DNA of 64,000 nt from Pseudomonas sp. ATCC PTA-122608 (GCF_001952855.1 NZ_LPNO01000006.1:11388-75387), one strand, 5' to 3'. Shown: positions 42,578 through 51,371, counted from the first letter of the stretch. The notes: generated by a model not told the origin, from the letters alone. Translations and numbers: made by a program.

Positions 42578-44051
42578 ACGGCTGCTGTTGTTGATCGCAC
42601 TGGTGAGCTTGCACAGCGTGGCCGCCGACGTGGTGATTCGCCCCTCCGCGCCCAGTACCACCCGCAGTGGCTACGAACGCAGTGTGTCGCTGAATGCCCA
42701 GTCCACCACACTGACCCTGGGGGATGCGGTGTACCTGGGCCTGCGCAACAACCCGGCGATTCGCAGCGCCTACCTGCAGCGGGTGGCGCAGAAATTCGAC
42801 CTGCGGGTGGCCGAAGACACCTTCAACCCCAAGCTGACCCTGAACAGCTATTACCGCACCACTAAAGGCACTGAAGACAGCTCCCGCAACGCTAACCTCG
42901 CGCCCAATGCCACCTTGCTCAGTGAGTACGGCACGCGGCTGAGCATGAACTGGACCCAGCAACTGAACAATGCCGATCGCGCCGGGCGCTACCGCAGCGA
43001 CGGCCTCGACCTGTCGGTGATCCAGCCCCTGATGCGTGGCGCCGGCTGGAACGCCACCACCGCGCCGCTGCGCCTGTCACGCCTGGCGGAGCAGGCCAAC
43101 CGCCTGAACCTCAAGGCCAACGTGGCGCAGACCATCAGCAATATCATCGCCACCTACCGCGAACTGCTGCGGGCCCAGGAACAGTTAAGCATCGTCCAGG
43201 ACGCCCTCAAGCGCTCCGACACCTTGCTGGAGGTGAACAAGGCGCTGATCAGTGCCGGGCGCATGGCCGAGTTCGAGATCGTGCAGACCGAAGCCGATAT
43301 CGCCACCCAGCAACTGGGAGTGGAAGAAGCCCAGAACCAACTGGACACCAGCCGCCTGGCCCTGCTGCGCCTGCTGGCCCTCGACCTGTCGACACCTATC
43401 CGTGCTACCGAAGCCCTTGAAGCCAAGCGCATGGACATCGACAAGCGCCAGGCTTTCCTCCTGGCGCAGAACCAGCAACCGGAATACCTCGCCACCCTGC
43501 TCGGCAGCCAGCAGGCCGACCTCAACCTGGTGATCGCCAAGGACTCCGGACGCTGGCAAGTGGACCTGGTGGCCGGCGCCAACCAGATTCGGGCCGCCAC
43601 CGACAACGACAACGGCTCTTCGAATAACCGGCGCTGGGACAGCTACGCCGGTGTGCAGGTGCAGATTCCCATCGGTGATATCAGCACCCACCAGGCCGAG
43701 GTGCACGCGCGAGTCGACGTGGAAAACCAGGAGATCATCATCGCCGACGCGCGCCAGCAACTGGAGCGCGACGTCAACGACGTGGTACGCGACCTGGGCA
43801 CCCGCTGGCGTCAGTATGAAATTTCCCAGCGGGCGGTGGAGTTGTCCAAGCGCAAGATCGAAATCGAACGGGAAAAACTCAGCGCCGGGCGCTCCACCAA
43901 CTTCCAGGTACTGAGTTTCGAAACCGACCTGCGCAACGCCGAAAACTCGCGGCTCAATGCACTGATTGCCTATTTGAACGCCCAGACTCAGTTCGACCTG
44001 ACCCTGGGCATGACGCTGGAAAGTTGGGAAATCGCCCTCAATGACTACTAA
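42570..44051 (+). CDS. TolC-family outer-membrane efflux protein
   Basis: A 493-residue outer-membrane channel protein with signal peptide MNKRLLLLIALVSLHSVAA. Two OEP repeats are recognisable: LTLGDAVYLGLRNNPAIRSAYLQRVAQKFDLRVAEDTFNPKL and a second helical half around residues 330-480 (EVHARVDVENQEIIIADARQQLERDVNDVV). It provides the exit duct of the exporter. Its start overlaps the permease gene and its end overlaps the adaptor gene by 11 bp. Confidence 0.9.
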   Translation: MNKRLLLLIALVSLHSVAADVVIRPSAPSTTRSGYERSVSLNAQSTTLTLGDAVYLGLRNNPAIRSAYLQRVAQKFDLRVAEDTFNPKLTLNSYYRTTKGTEDSSRNANLAPNATLLSEYGTRLSMNWTQQLNNADRAGRYRSDGLDLSVIQPLMRGAGWNATTAPLRLSRLAEQANRLNLKANVAQTISNIIATYRELLRAQEQLSIVQDALKRSDTLLEVNKALISAGRMAEFEIVQTEADIATQQLGVEEAQNQLDTSRLALLRLLALDLSTPIRATEALEAKRMDIDKRQAFLLAQNQQPEYLATLLGSQQADLNLVIAKDSGRWQVDLVAGANQIRAATDNDNGSSNNRRWDSYAGVQVQIPIGDISTHQAEVHARVDVENQEIIIADARQQLERDVNDVVRDLGTRWRQYEISQRAVELSKRKIEIEREKLSAGRSTNFQVLSFETDLRNAENSRLNALIAYLNAQTQFDLTLGMTLESWEIALNDY

Positions 44052-45306
44052 TAAAAAGCGCCTGCTGGGTGCCGTGTTGATTGTGCTGGTGGCCGGTGTC
44101 GGCATCACGCTGCTCAGCCGTCAAAGCCCGGCCGCCAACCCGACCGGCAACGCCGAACAGTGGCTGGAGGTGAAAGTCGACCCGCTGGTGCATCAGATCG
44201 GCCTGGTGGGCAAGATCGAGCCTGACACCACCATCACCCTCACCGCACCGTTCGACGGCAATGTGCAGGCCAACCTGGTGGAACAGGGCCAGCGAGTGGA
44301 AGCCGGCCAGGTGCTGCTGCGCATGGACCCGGCCACCGTTGAAGTGCAACTGCGCGACGCCCTCTCGGCGCAGCTCAAGGCCCGACGCACCGTGCAGGAA
44401 ATGCAGGACTGGGACAGCGGCCAGCAAGTCGGGCGCGCCCGCCGCACCCTGCGCACCGCCGAGATGACCGCCAGCAACACCCAGCGCAAACTCACCGAAA
44501 GCGAGAACCTGTTCAAGCGCGGCATCATCCCGCGCAACGAACTCGATGACCTCAAGCAACAGGCCACCCAGCAACAGCTGGACCTGGTGGCCGCCCGTGG
44601 CGAACTGCAACAGGCGATGGAGCAAGGCAAGGGCGAATACCGACAGATCGCCGATATGGAGCTGACCAACGCCACGGTGAAATATGACGCCCTGCGCACC
44701 TTGCTGGATGGCAAGGAGGTCAAGGCACCGTTCTCCGGCATTGTGGTGCCGGCGCCGGGCAGTAACTCATCGGCCCAGGGTGGCGGGAACAACAACACAC
44801 CGGTGCAGGCCGGGAGCAAGGTCAGCCAGGGCCAGGTGCTGTTTGGCCTGGCGAACATCGAGAAGCTGAAAATCGTCGCGAAGGTCTCGGAGCTGGATAT
44901 CAACCAGTTGCACCAAGGGCAGGCGGTGGAGGTGCTGGGCGACGGGTTTGACGGGGAACGGCTGACAGGGTCGGTCAGTGTGGTCAGTGGCTTGGCGATT
45001 GCCAGCGACAGCCAGGGCAGCGCGCAGTTTCCGGTAACCCTGTCGATTCCCAAGCTGACGCCGCAGCAGCTGCAACGGGTAAGGTTGGGGATGAGTGCGC
45101 GGTTGACCATCGTGACCTACAACAATGACCAGGCGATTGTCGTGCCGGCCCAGGCGATCAGTCGCGGGGAGGGGGTGACGACTGTGGAATATCGCGCGGC
45201 GATGGATAAGCCGGTGGAGCGGGTGACGGTGACAACCGGGCAGTCGACGGCGCAGGGGGTGGAGGTGTTTGGGTTGAAGCCGGGGTTTGTGAAGGTCGGG
45301 CCATGA
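44041..45306 (+). CDS. Periplasmic adaptor (HlyD/MacA family)
   Basis: A 421-residue membrane-fusion protein. It has an N-terminal membrane anchor (LLGAVLIVLVAGVGITLLS), a lipoyl half-motif (FDGNVQANLVEQGQRVEAGQVLLRMDP), a long coiled-coil hairpin (about 100-220) and a beta-barrel with the second lipoyl half (VKAPFSGIVVPAPGS). It closes the order ATPase, permease, TolC, adaptor. The order with the adaptor last is unusual; macA commonly leads. Substrate unknown; a peptide, lipopeptide or siderophore is possible. Confidence 0.9.
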   Translation: MTTNKKRLLGAVLIVLVAGVGITLLSRQSPAANPTGNAEQWLEVKVDPLVHQIGLVGKIEPDTTITLTAPFDGNVQANLVEQGQRVEAGQVLLRMDPATVEVQLRDALSAQLKARRTVQEMQDWDSGQQVGRARRTLRTAEMTASNTQRKLTESENLFKRGIIPRNELDDLKQQATQQQLDLVAARGELQQAMEQGKGEYRQIADMELTNATVKYDALRTLLDGKEVKAPFSGIVVPAPGSNSSAQGGGNNNTPVQAGSKVSQGQVLFGLANIEKLKIVAKVSELDINQLHQGQAVEVLGDGFDGERLTGSVSVVSGLAIASDSQGSAQFPVTLSIPKLTPQQLQRVRLGMSARLTIVTYNNDQAIVVPAQAISRGEGVTTVEYRAAMDKPVERVTVTTGQSTAQGVEVFGLKPGFVKVGP

Positions 45307-45315
45307 ACCCCGACC

Positions 45316-45406
45316 TGTAGGAGCTGGCTTGCCTGCGATAGCAATCTGTCAGTTGATAAAAATGCAGCTGACCCACCGCTATCGCAGGCAAGCCAGCTCC
45401 CACATT
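45316..45406. repeat. REPIN
   Basis: TGTAGGAGCTGGCTTGCCTGCGATAGC opposes GCTATCGCAGGCAAGCCAGCTCCCACA with a 35-bp interior, between convergent genes. It may also stop transcription from both sides. Confidence 0.88.
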
Positions 45407-45410
45407 AGAT

Positions 45411-46829
45411 TTAGAGGTGTGCCAACCTGGCGGCGAGGGCCTTGGCCTGAATCGCCACATCCGTCACCGCGGTACTTTCCCACCACATCCCGCGCAACGG
45501 TGGGCCCATGGCAAACAGTCGCTGGCTGACCTGGCCGTGGGCGTCCAGCACGGCACCCGACACATCCGCCGCAATCCCCAAGGCCAACGGCCCGGGTTGA
45601 ATCAACCCACGTTTGAGCAACTGTCGGGGCAACGGCCTGGCCACGCGCCGCCAGTCGTATTCAATCCCGCTGGAGTTGATCAGCGCCGCCCCTGACACCT
45701 GGACGACTTCCTGCTCGCCACGAGGGCGCAGGCGAATGGTGACATCACCCGCCGAAGGCACCAGCCCCTTGTACGAAGCTGCCCGAATCCGCAACCGCCC
45801 TTCCCCGTGCAACCGCGCCACCAACTCGGCACTCAGGGGCGGCGAGCGGTGGTGATGGCTTTCCCACCAAGGCCGAATATGCCGCACGAACTGGCGTTTC
45901 TCCGCCTCGCTGGCCTGGCTCCACAAACGTCCGATATTGGCGCGCACAGTGTCCAGCGGCGCTTGCCAGTCAATCCCCTGCTCCAGCGCGAGCTTGCATT
46001 GGCGGCGTACTTCCCGCAGCAATTGCCGAGGGCTGCGCAAGCGGTGGTCTTCTCCCAGGAAATCGACCCAGGCCGGCGGCTGCCGGCGCACGTGGGGCAG
46101 CAGGCCGTGGCGCGAAAAAATCTCGATGGGCCCGCGATGGCCGGCCTGTTCCAGTGAGACTACGGCATCCACCATGGTCAGCCCGGAACCGATGATCAGC
46201 ACCGTGGAGTGCGGGTCCAATTGGGTCATGGCCTGCACATCCCACGGGTCGACCGCCGCGGCATTCAAGCCGCTGGATTCGGTCTGAGGTGTACGCGCTG
46301 CCGGGAACATGCCGGTGGCTAATACGGCAAACGCACCGCGCAGTTGCTGGCCGTCGCTCAAGGTCAGCAGCGTGGCGTGTTCATCCACCTCAAGGTCTGT
46401 CACCTCAGCCCGGACATGCTCGACGGTCGACGCCGATAGCGCCCTGGCCTCCGCCAGCCGTTGTTGCGCATACAAGCCAAAAATTCCGCGGGGCGGAAAC
46501 AGTTCGCTGATGGGCACGTGTTGTTGGTCCGACTCCGGCCAACCGCCTTTGGCAATGTAATCCGTCAGCCATTGGGTCAAGTCATCGGCGTTGTCCGGGT
46601 CGACGCTCATACGTGCGGCGTTGCCGTTCAGGGTGTGGCCGAGTTCCACCGCACTGTAGGCCTCGCCGCGCCCCAGTTCCTGACGCGGTTCAATCACCAG
46701 GATCTGCCGCTTGCCCGGCAGGCGCAGCAGTTGCACCGCCAGCATCGTCCCGCTCAGGCCGCCGCCGACAATCAGCACATCAGCGTTGCGAATGGCGCTC
46801 GTCGCCTGTCCGCGTTCGGTTTCACTCAT
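45411..46829 (-). CDS. FAD/NAD(P)-binding protein (NAD_binding_9 type)
   Basis: A 472-residue flavoprotein candidate. The dinucleotide-binding motif is VLIVGGGLSGTMLAVQLL (residues 18-35) with the acidic strand end IEPRQELGRGEAY. A second GxGxxxxD-like site (VLIIGSGLTMVDAVVSLE) lies near residue 210. The pattern with WWESTAVTDVAIQAKALA at the C-terminus is that of uncharacterised FAD-NAD(P)-binding proteins. It ends the minus-strand sulfur-type cluster and could act as an oxygenase or reductase there. Confidence 0.78.
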   Translation of the reverse strand: MSETERGQATSAIRNADVLIVGGGLSGTMLAVQLLRLPGKRQILVIEPRQELGRGEAYSAVELGHTLNGNAARMSVDPDNADDLTQWLTDYIAKGGWPESDQQHVPISELFPPRGIFGLYAQQRLAEARALSASTVEHVRAEVTDLEVDEHATLLTLSDGQQLRGAFAVLATGMFPAARTPQTESSGLNAAAVDPWDVQAMTQLDPHSTVLIIGSGLTMVDAVVSLEQAGHRGPIEIFSRHGLLPHVRRQPPAWVDFLGEDHRLRSPRQLLREVRRQCKLALEQGIDWQAPLDTVRANIGRLWSQASEAEKRQFVRHIRPWWESHHHRSPPLSAELVARLHGEGRLRIRAASYKGLVPSAGDVTIRLRPRGEQEVVQVSGAALINSSGIEYDWRRVARPLPRQLLKRGLIQPGPLALGIAADVSGAVLDAHGQVSQRLFAMGPPLRGMWWESTAVTDVAIQAKALAARLAHL

Positions 46830-46915
46830 GAAATTGCGCCCTTACTGTCTGCCTGAATGGTTGTGGTAAAAATCGCCCCGTGCAGTATCCAGCACATCGA
46901 CCCGGGACGCCTAGT

Positions 46916-47503
46916 TCAGCCCGACTGTGGGAAGCCCAGGCTTTGGCCGCTGCTCAGCCATTGCGCCAGCACCGTCGCCAGGCCGCCTTGCCAGTGGGTG
47001 CTCTCCTCGCTCCACAATTCGGTTTTGCCGGATGGCTGCCACCAGCGGCAGAGCCGTTGCGAGGTGTCCACGGGGCCGACCTGTTGCACAAGCGCCACCG
47101 GCTGCAGCCCTTGGATGTATGCGTGGGTAGGACGAATGCGCCACACCTGTTGCTGCAAGGCGGCGGGCTCCAGGTCGTCCGCCAGGGTCAGGATTTGGCC
47201 ACCGATCACCTGGGCGGCCAGGGCCAGCAGCAACAAACCGGGTTCGAAGGCACCGCTCAGGGCCAGCCGCGACTGTTCGGTAAAACCCTGCTGACGCAAG
47301 CCATCGGCCAGACGCTCGACGTCGCGCAGGGTGTCAATCCAGCGCCAGGCGTACCACTGGCCGTCACGCTTGTGGCGCAGGGCGCTGTGCAACGGGGTCA
47401 CTTGTGCCCAATGGCGCAGTTGCGCCAACGCCTCGGGCAGCACCGTGACCCGTTCGGCGGGCCATTCCACATCCAGCGGAAGTTCGAGTTCATGCACGCT
47501 CAT
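46916..47503 (-). CDS. Short AMP-binding-domain-like protein, N-terminal part only
   Basis: A 195-residue protein resembling only the N-terminal subdomain of acyl/aryl-CoA synthetases (YAWRWIDTLRDVERLADGLRQQGFTEQSRLALSGAFEPGLLLLALAAQVIGGQILTLADDLEP). The P-loop-like TSGTTG motif and the whole C-terminal adenylation core are absent. It is either a truncated enzyme or a non-catalytic relative. Codon use and start look normal and no downstream remnant of the missing part is visible, since the FAD gene follows after 86 bp. Confidence 0.6.
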   Translation of the reverse strand: MSVHELELPLDVEWPAERVTVLPEALAQLRHWAQVTPLHSALRHKRDGQWYAWRWIDTLRDVERLADGLRQQGFTEQSRLALSGAFEPGLLLLALAAQVIGGQILTLADDLEPAALQQQVWRIRPTHAYIQGLQPVALVQQVGPVDTSQRLCRWWQPSGKTELWSEESTHWQGGLATVLAQWLSSGQSLGFPQSG

Positions 47504-47578
47504 AGGGTGATGCTCCTATTGGTGAAACAAGCATGCGGTGGTCCGCTGGCTGAAATCGTTGGATCGATGAAGATCAAA

Positions 47579-47670
47579 TGTGGGAGCTGGCTTGCCTGCG
47601 ATGGCGGTGAGTCAGCTTGCATCTCTACCGGCTGATACTCCGCTATCGCAGGCAAGCCAGCTCCCACATT
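47579..47670. repeat. REPIN
   Basis: ATGTGGGAGCTGGCTTGCCTGCGAT opposes ATCGCAGGCAAGCCAGCTCCCACAT, in the 183-bp gap between the monooxygenase stop and the AMP-binding gene. It may reduce read-through in the operon. Confidence 0.88.
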
Positions 47671-47686
47671 GATTCAGTTTCTCCCG

Positions 47687-49066
47687 TTAGATCGCAGTGG
47701 CCTTCAGGTCACGATAGCGGGCTCCAGGATGGTTATCCGCCAAGCGTGCGCCGTCTCCAAACAACTTCTCCCGCAGGGTGCCCTGGGCATACTCAGTCTT
47801 GTACACGCCACGCTTCTGCAGCTCCGGCACCAGCAGCTCGACCGCGTCGATAAAGGTCTCGTGGGTCAGTGCATAGGCCAGGTTGAAGCCGTCCACATCG
47901 GTCTCCTCAACCCATTCCTGCAACAGATCGGCCACGGTTTCCGGGCCGCCGACAAACAACGGGCCGAAGCCGCCGATGCCAACCCAGTCTGCCAGTTCAT
48001 TCGGGGTCCAGACCTTGTTCGGGTCTGCGGTGGAGAACGCTTCCACAGCCGATTGAATAGCGTTGGTGTGCACATGCTTGAGGGGTTCATCAGGCTTGAA
48101 CTGGCTGAAATCAATGCCGGTCCAGCCGGAGATCAGGGCCATTGCGCCTTCGTAGCTGACGTAGGATTTGTACTCTTCAAACTTGGCCTTGGCCTTGGCG
48201 TCGGTTTCGCCAACGATCACCGTCTGCAGGTTGAAGATCAGGATTTTCTTCGGATCACGGCCTGCCTCAGCCGCACGCCGGCGGATGTCAGCGACGGTTT
48301 TCTTCAGCAGTACTTTCGAAGGTGCGGCAACGAATACGCACTCGGCCTGCTCGGCGGCGAACTGTTTGCCCCGGCTGGAAGCGCCGGCCTGGTACAGCAC
48401 TGGGGTGCGTTGTGGCGAAGGCTCGCAGAGGTGAATGCCGGGCACCTGGAAGTGTTTGCCGACGTGACGGATCTCGTGGATCTTGCTCGGGTCACTGAAA
48501 ATCCGCCGCTCGCGGTCGCGCAACACGGCGCCCTCCTCCCAGCTGCCTTCCCAGAGTTTGTAGCAAACCTCCAGGTATTCCTCGGCGTAGTCGTAGCGCG
48601 CATCGTGTTCGGTCTGGGCTTTCTGGCCGAGGTTCTTCGCGCCGCTTTCCAGATACGAGGTGACGATGTTCCAGCCGACGCGGCCCTTGGTCAGGTGATC
48701 GAGGGTGGAAAGGCGCCGGGCGAACGGGTACGGGTGTTCGAAGGACAGTGAAGCCGTCAGGCCAAAACCCAGGTGTTCGGTGACCAGCGCCATCGGTGCG
48801 ATCAGCGACAGTGGGTCGTTGACCGGCACTTGGGTAGCCTGGCGAATCGCCGCGTCACCGTTGCCGTTGTAGACGTCGTAGATGCCCAGCACGTCGGCGA
48901 TAAACAGGCCGTCGAACTTGCCGCGCTCGAGGATTTTCGCCAGGTCGGTCCAGTATTCCAGGTCTTTGTACTGCCACGAGCGGTCACGCGGGTGCGCCCA
49001 CAGGCCCGGCGACTGGTGGCCGACACAGTTCATGTCGAAGGCATTCAAGCGGATTTCACGAGGCAT
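47687..49066 (-). CDS. FMN-dependent monooxygenase, NtaA/DmoA family
   Basis: A 459-residue luciferase-like monooxygenase, paralogous to the protein at 3877-5250. Shared blocks are NDPLSLIAPMALVTEHLGFG, RRLSTLDHLTKGRVGWNIVTSYLESGAKN, YKLWEGSW and SPQRTPVLYQAG. DmoA-type members oxidise dimethyl sulfide; others act on sulfones, EDTA or NTA. Its ATG overlaps the stop of the preceding 113-residue gene (TAATG), so translation is coupled to the SfnB-type partner genes. A sulfur-acquisition role is inferred from this company. Confidence 0.9.
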   Translation of the reverse strand: MPREIRLNAFDMNCVGHQSPGLWAHPRDRSWQYKDLEYWTDLAKILERGKFDGLFIADVLGIYDVYNGNGDAAIRQATQVPVNDPLSLIAPMALVTEHLGFGLTASLSFEHPYPFARRLSTLDHLTKGRVGWNIVTSYLESGAKNLGQKAQTEHDARYDYAEEYLEVCYKLWEGSWEEGAVLRDRERRIFSDPSKIHEIRHVGKHFQVPGIHLCEPSPQRTPVLYQAGASSRGKQFAAEQAECVFVAAPSKVLLKKTVADIRRRAAEAGRDPKKILIFNLQTVIVGETDAKAKAKFEEYKSYVSYEGAMALISGWTGIDFSQFKPDEPLKHVHTNAIQSAVEAFSTADPNKVWTPNELADWVGIGGFGPLFVGGPETVADLLQEWVEETDVDGFNLAYALTHETFIDAVELLVPELQKRGVYKTEYAQGTLREKLFGDGARLADNHPGARYRDLKATAI

Positions 49067-49407
49067 TAAACAGTACTCCGGGGGGCGACACCGTTGAGGT
49101 GGTAGTTGCCGACAATCTGGTATTTCCAGCGCAAGGGATCATCAAGGGTGGGTGGCAGTGCGGTGCGCTGGCCGGTGAGTTCGAATTCGGCGTTGCTGGC
49201 GGCGATAAGAGCTTCGGCCGCCGCGATCTGCGCTTCGGTGAGGGCAACCGGGCTGGGGTGGGTTTCGGCACGCTCGAACAAAGCGGCCGCGACCTCCACG
49301 CGAATCTGCAAATCGCCGAAGCGGCTGATCACGTAGGGGTCATCACTTTTCTCGACAAAGCGCCGGGTGCTTTCCAGCAGTTGGCGCGCCTGATTCAGTG
49401 CGGTCAT
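49066..49407 (-). CDS. Stand-alone C-terminal domain of SfnB-type acyl-CoA dehydrogenase
   Basis: A 113-residue helical protein. It matches only the last helical bundle of acyl-CoA dehydrogenase-like proteins, most clearly at its end: LRWKYQIVGNYHLNGVAP here against ARWKYHLIGNFVLNGVKP at the end of the adjacent SfnB protein. The DPYVISRFGDLQIRVEVAAALFERAE segment also parallels DPFTIAAIGDLEWRVHGTEAILAKAG there. It lies 12 bp after sfnB and overlaps the monooxygenase start. It may be a duplicated fragment kept as a subunit. Function unknown. Confidence 0.7.
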   Translation of the reverse strand: MTALNQARQLLESTRRFVEKSDDPYVISRFGDLQIRVEVAAALFERAETHPSPVALTEAQIAAAEALIAASNAEFELTGQRTALPPTLDDPLRWKYQIVGNYHLNGVAPRSTV

Positions 49408-49419
49408 GGATAAAGCTCC

Positions 49420-50616
49420 TCAGTTCCAGGCATGGCGTGCAGGCTTGACGCCGTTGAGCACAAAGTTGCCGATCAGGTGGTATTTCCAGCGGGCCGGGTC
49501 ATGCAGGGTGTGGGTGCGCGCGTTGCGCCAGAAGCGGTCGAGGTTGTGCTTGCCGGACACCGAACGGGTGCCGGCCAGTTCGAAGAGTTTGCTGCTGGCG
49601 AGCAGCGCGGTTTCGGCTGACAACACCTTGGCCTGGGCGACCACCAGCGACGCGTTGGCCACCGTGTCTTCGTTGGGATTGGCCAAGGCCTGGTCTACGG
49701 CAACGCCGGCCTTGGCGAGGATCGCTTCGGTGCCGTGGACCCGCCATTCCAGGTCGCCGATGGCGGCAATGGTGAACGGGTCTTGCCAACCGTGATCCTG
49801 CTGGCTGTCGATCCAGGGCCGGGCCTGGCGGGCATGAATCTTGGCTTGTTCCAGGGCACCGAGGGCGATGCCGGTGTCGACGGCCGCCTGGATGATTTGC
49901 GAAATCGGGCCGTTGGCGGTGGGCTGATCGAACGCCTGGTGGGCGGGAATCACCGCACTGAGCGGCACCTTCACGCCGTCGAGGGTCACGCCCCCGCTGG
50001 CCGTGGTACGTTGGCCAAACCCGTCCCAACTGTCGATCACTTGCAGGCCCGGCGCGTCGCGTTCGACAAAGGCAATGAAGGCCTGGTCTTTTTCGTTGAC
50101 GCCCACAGTCGGCACGATATGGGCGAACAGTGCGCCGGTGCAGTAGAACTTCTCGCCATTGATGTACGCGCTGTCGCCGTCAAAGCGCACTTGCGTATCA
50201 AAGGTACCGGCGTTTTTGCTCTTGGCCTCGGAGAAGGCATTACCGAAGCGATAACCCTGCAAGACCTTGGCGAAGTAATCCTGTTTTTGTTCCTCGCTGG
50301 CGGTTTGCAGGAGGATGTCGACGACGCCCAGGTGGTTCTGCGGAATTTGCCCCAGGGACGGGTCGGCGGCGGAGATCAGCTTGATCACCTCGGCCACCGT
50401 CACATAGGACACGCCGGCGCCACCGTAGGCCTTGGGAATGGTGATGCCCCACAGGCCGCTGGCGGAAAATTCATCCAGCTCGGCTACCGGCAGGCGTCGT
50501 TCGCGGTCACGCACACCGGCCTCGACGGCAAAACGCTTGGCCAGCTCGGTGGCGACGGCAATGGCTTCGGCGTCTGAACGAATGATGTGGGCAGGTTGCA
50601 GGGGTTGGGCTGACAT
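49420..50616 (-). CDS. sfnB: SfnB-type sulfur acquisition oxidoreductase
   Basis: A 398-residue flavoprotein of the acyl-CoA dehydrogenase fold (DszC/SfnB branch). Typical segments are FSASGLWGITIPKAYGGAGVSYVTVAEVIKLISAADPSLGQIPQNHLG, NAFSEAKSKNAGTFDTQVRFDGDSAYINGEKFYCTGA and IDSWDGFGQRTTASGGVTLDGVKVP. SfnB proteins take part in dimethyl sulfone and related organosulfur use. It is first in the operon with the tail protein and the DmoA-like monooxygenase. A palindrome 136 bp upstream matches one at the 2.1-kb locus. Confidence 0.87.
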   Translation of the reverse strand: MSAQPLQPAHIIRSDAEAIAVATELAKRFAVEAGVRDRERRLPVAELDEFSASGLWGITIPKAYGGAGVSYVTVAEVIKLISAADPSLGQIPQNHLGVVDILLQTASEEQKQDYFAKVLQGYRFGNAFSEAKSKNAGTFDTQVRFDGDSAYINGEKFYCTGALFAHIVPTVGVNEKDQAFIAFVERDAPGLQVIDSWDGFGQRTTASGGVTLDGVKVPLSAVIPAHQAFDQPTANGPISQIIQAAVDTGIALGALEQAKIHARQARPWIDSQQDHGWQDPFTIAAIGDLEWRVHGTEAILAKAGVAVDQALANPNEDTVANASLVVAQAKVLSAETALLASSKLFELAGTRSVSGKHNLDRFWRNARTHTLHDPARWKYHLIGNFVLNGVKPARHAWN

Positions 50617-50751
50617 GGGCCGACTCCAGGCTCCAGAGAGATACTGGGGTAATTGCAGGAGTCGTGCCTGAATCCAATGATCAATGAAATCAGCGGGTTG
50701 CCGGTAAGTCAGGGAAGTCGTTGGCGGTTCAAAACAGCAAAGTGTCCAACC

Positions 50752-50771
50752 ACTGTTGCGCTGCCAACAGT
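50752..50771. promoter_or_regulatory. Palindrome shared with the 2.1-kb locus
   Basis: ACTGTTG (50752-50758), a 6-base spacer and CAACAGT (50765-50771) form the same core as at 2084-2107 with identical arms and spacing. It abuts the regulator stop and lies 136 bp before sfnB. Confidence 0.6.
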
Positions 50772-51346
50772 TAGATCACCACGTTACGCACAAACCGTAC
50801 CGCCACTTCGCCGTCATTGCGATAGGCGTGAAGGTGGCGACTGGCGAACATCAGGAACTCACCGGTGGCGACGTGTTTTTCCTCGTCACCCAGCACCAGC
50901 GTCAGCGTGCCTTCGAACACAAACAACTGCACGCTCCAGCCCTCGGGGTCCGGTTCGGGCATGTAGCGATCGCCGGGCTCCAGGCGCATCTCCCATAGTT
51001 CCACCTCGCGGCGCGCGGTGGCTTTGGCCAGCAGCACGGCTTTGCTGCCGGGGATGTCACCGGCCCAGGCCAGTTCGTTGATACGGCTGTGATCAGCGGC
51101 ATCCGGGGCCTGGATCAGGTCGCTGAAGGCCACGTCCAGGGCTTCGGCCACTCGGTCGAGGGTCGACAGGCTGACGTTCTTCTCCCCCGCCTCGATTGCC
51201 ACCAGCATGCGCCGGCTGACGCCGGACTTTTCGGACAACGCCGTCTGGCTCAATTCGGCCGCATGGCGCAAACGCCGAACGTTCTGGCTGACGTGTTGCA
51301 GGACCGAGGCCCGTTGTGGATTTTCTTTGTGCACTATATTGCTCAC
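50771..51346 (-). CDS. XRE-type regulator with C-terminal cupin
   Basis: A 191-residue regulator starting with GTG at 51346. Residues 15-75 are an XRE helix-turn-helix (VRRLRHAAELSQTALSEKSGVSRRMLVAIEAGEKNVSLSTLDRVAEAL). Residues 110-190 are a cupin (ELWEMRLEPGDRYMPEPDPEGWSVQLFVFEGTLTLVLGDEEKHVATGEFLMFASRHLHAYRN) that would bind a small ligand. It is divergent from the DMT exporter and upstream of sfnB. Two copies of a GCA-N-TATA-N-TGC palindrome at its start suggest autoregulation and control of the exporter. Confidence 0.9.
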   Translation of the reverse strand: MSNIVHKENPQRASVLQHVSQNVRRLRHAAELSQTALSEKSGVSRRMLVAIEAGEKNVSLSTLDRVAEALDVAFSDLIQAPDAADHSRINELAWAGDIPGSKAVLLAKATARREVELWEMRLEPGDRYMPEPDPEGWSVQLFVFEGTLTLVLGDEEKHVATGEFLMFASRHLHAYRNDGEVAVRFVRNVVI

Positions 51347-51371
51347 AGGGTGGGGTTGCGCAGTATACTGC
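51331..51371. promoter_or_regulatory. Twin palindromes at the XRE-cupin/DMT divergent promoter
   Basis: GCACTATATTGC (51331-51342) and the perfect palindrome GCAGTATACTGC (51360-51371) fit GCA-N-TATA-N-TGC and are centred 29 bp apart. One covers the regulator start, the other the divergent gap. Confidence 0.5.
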
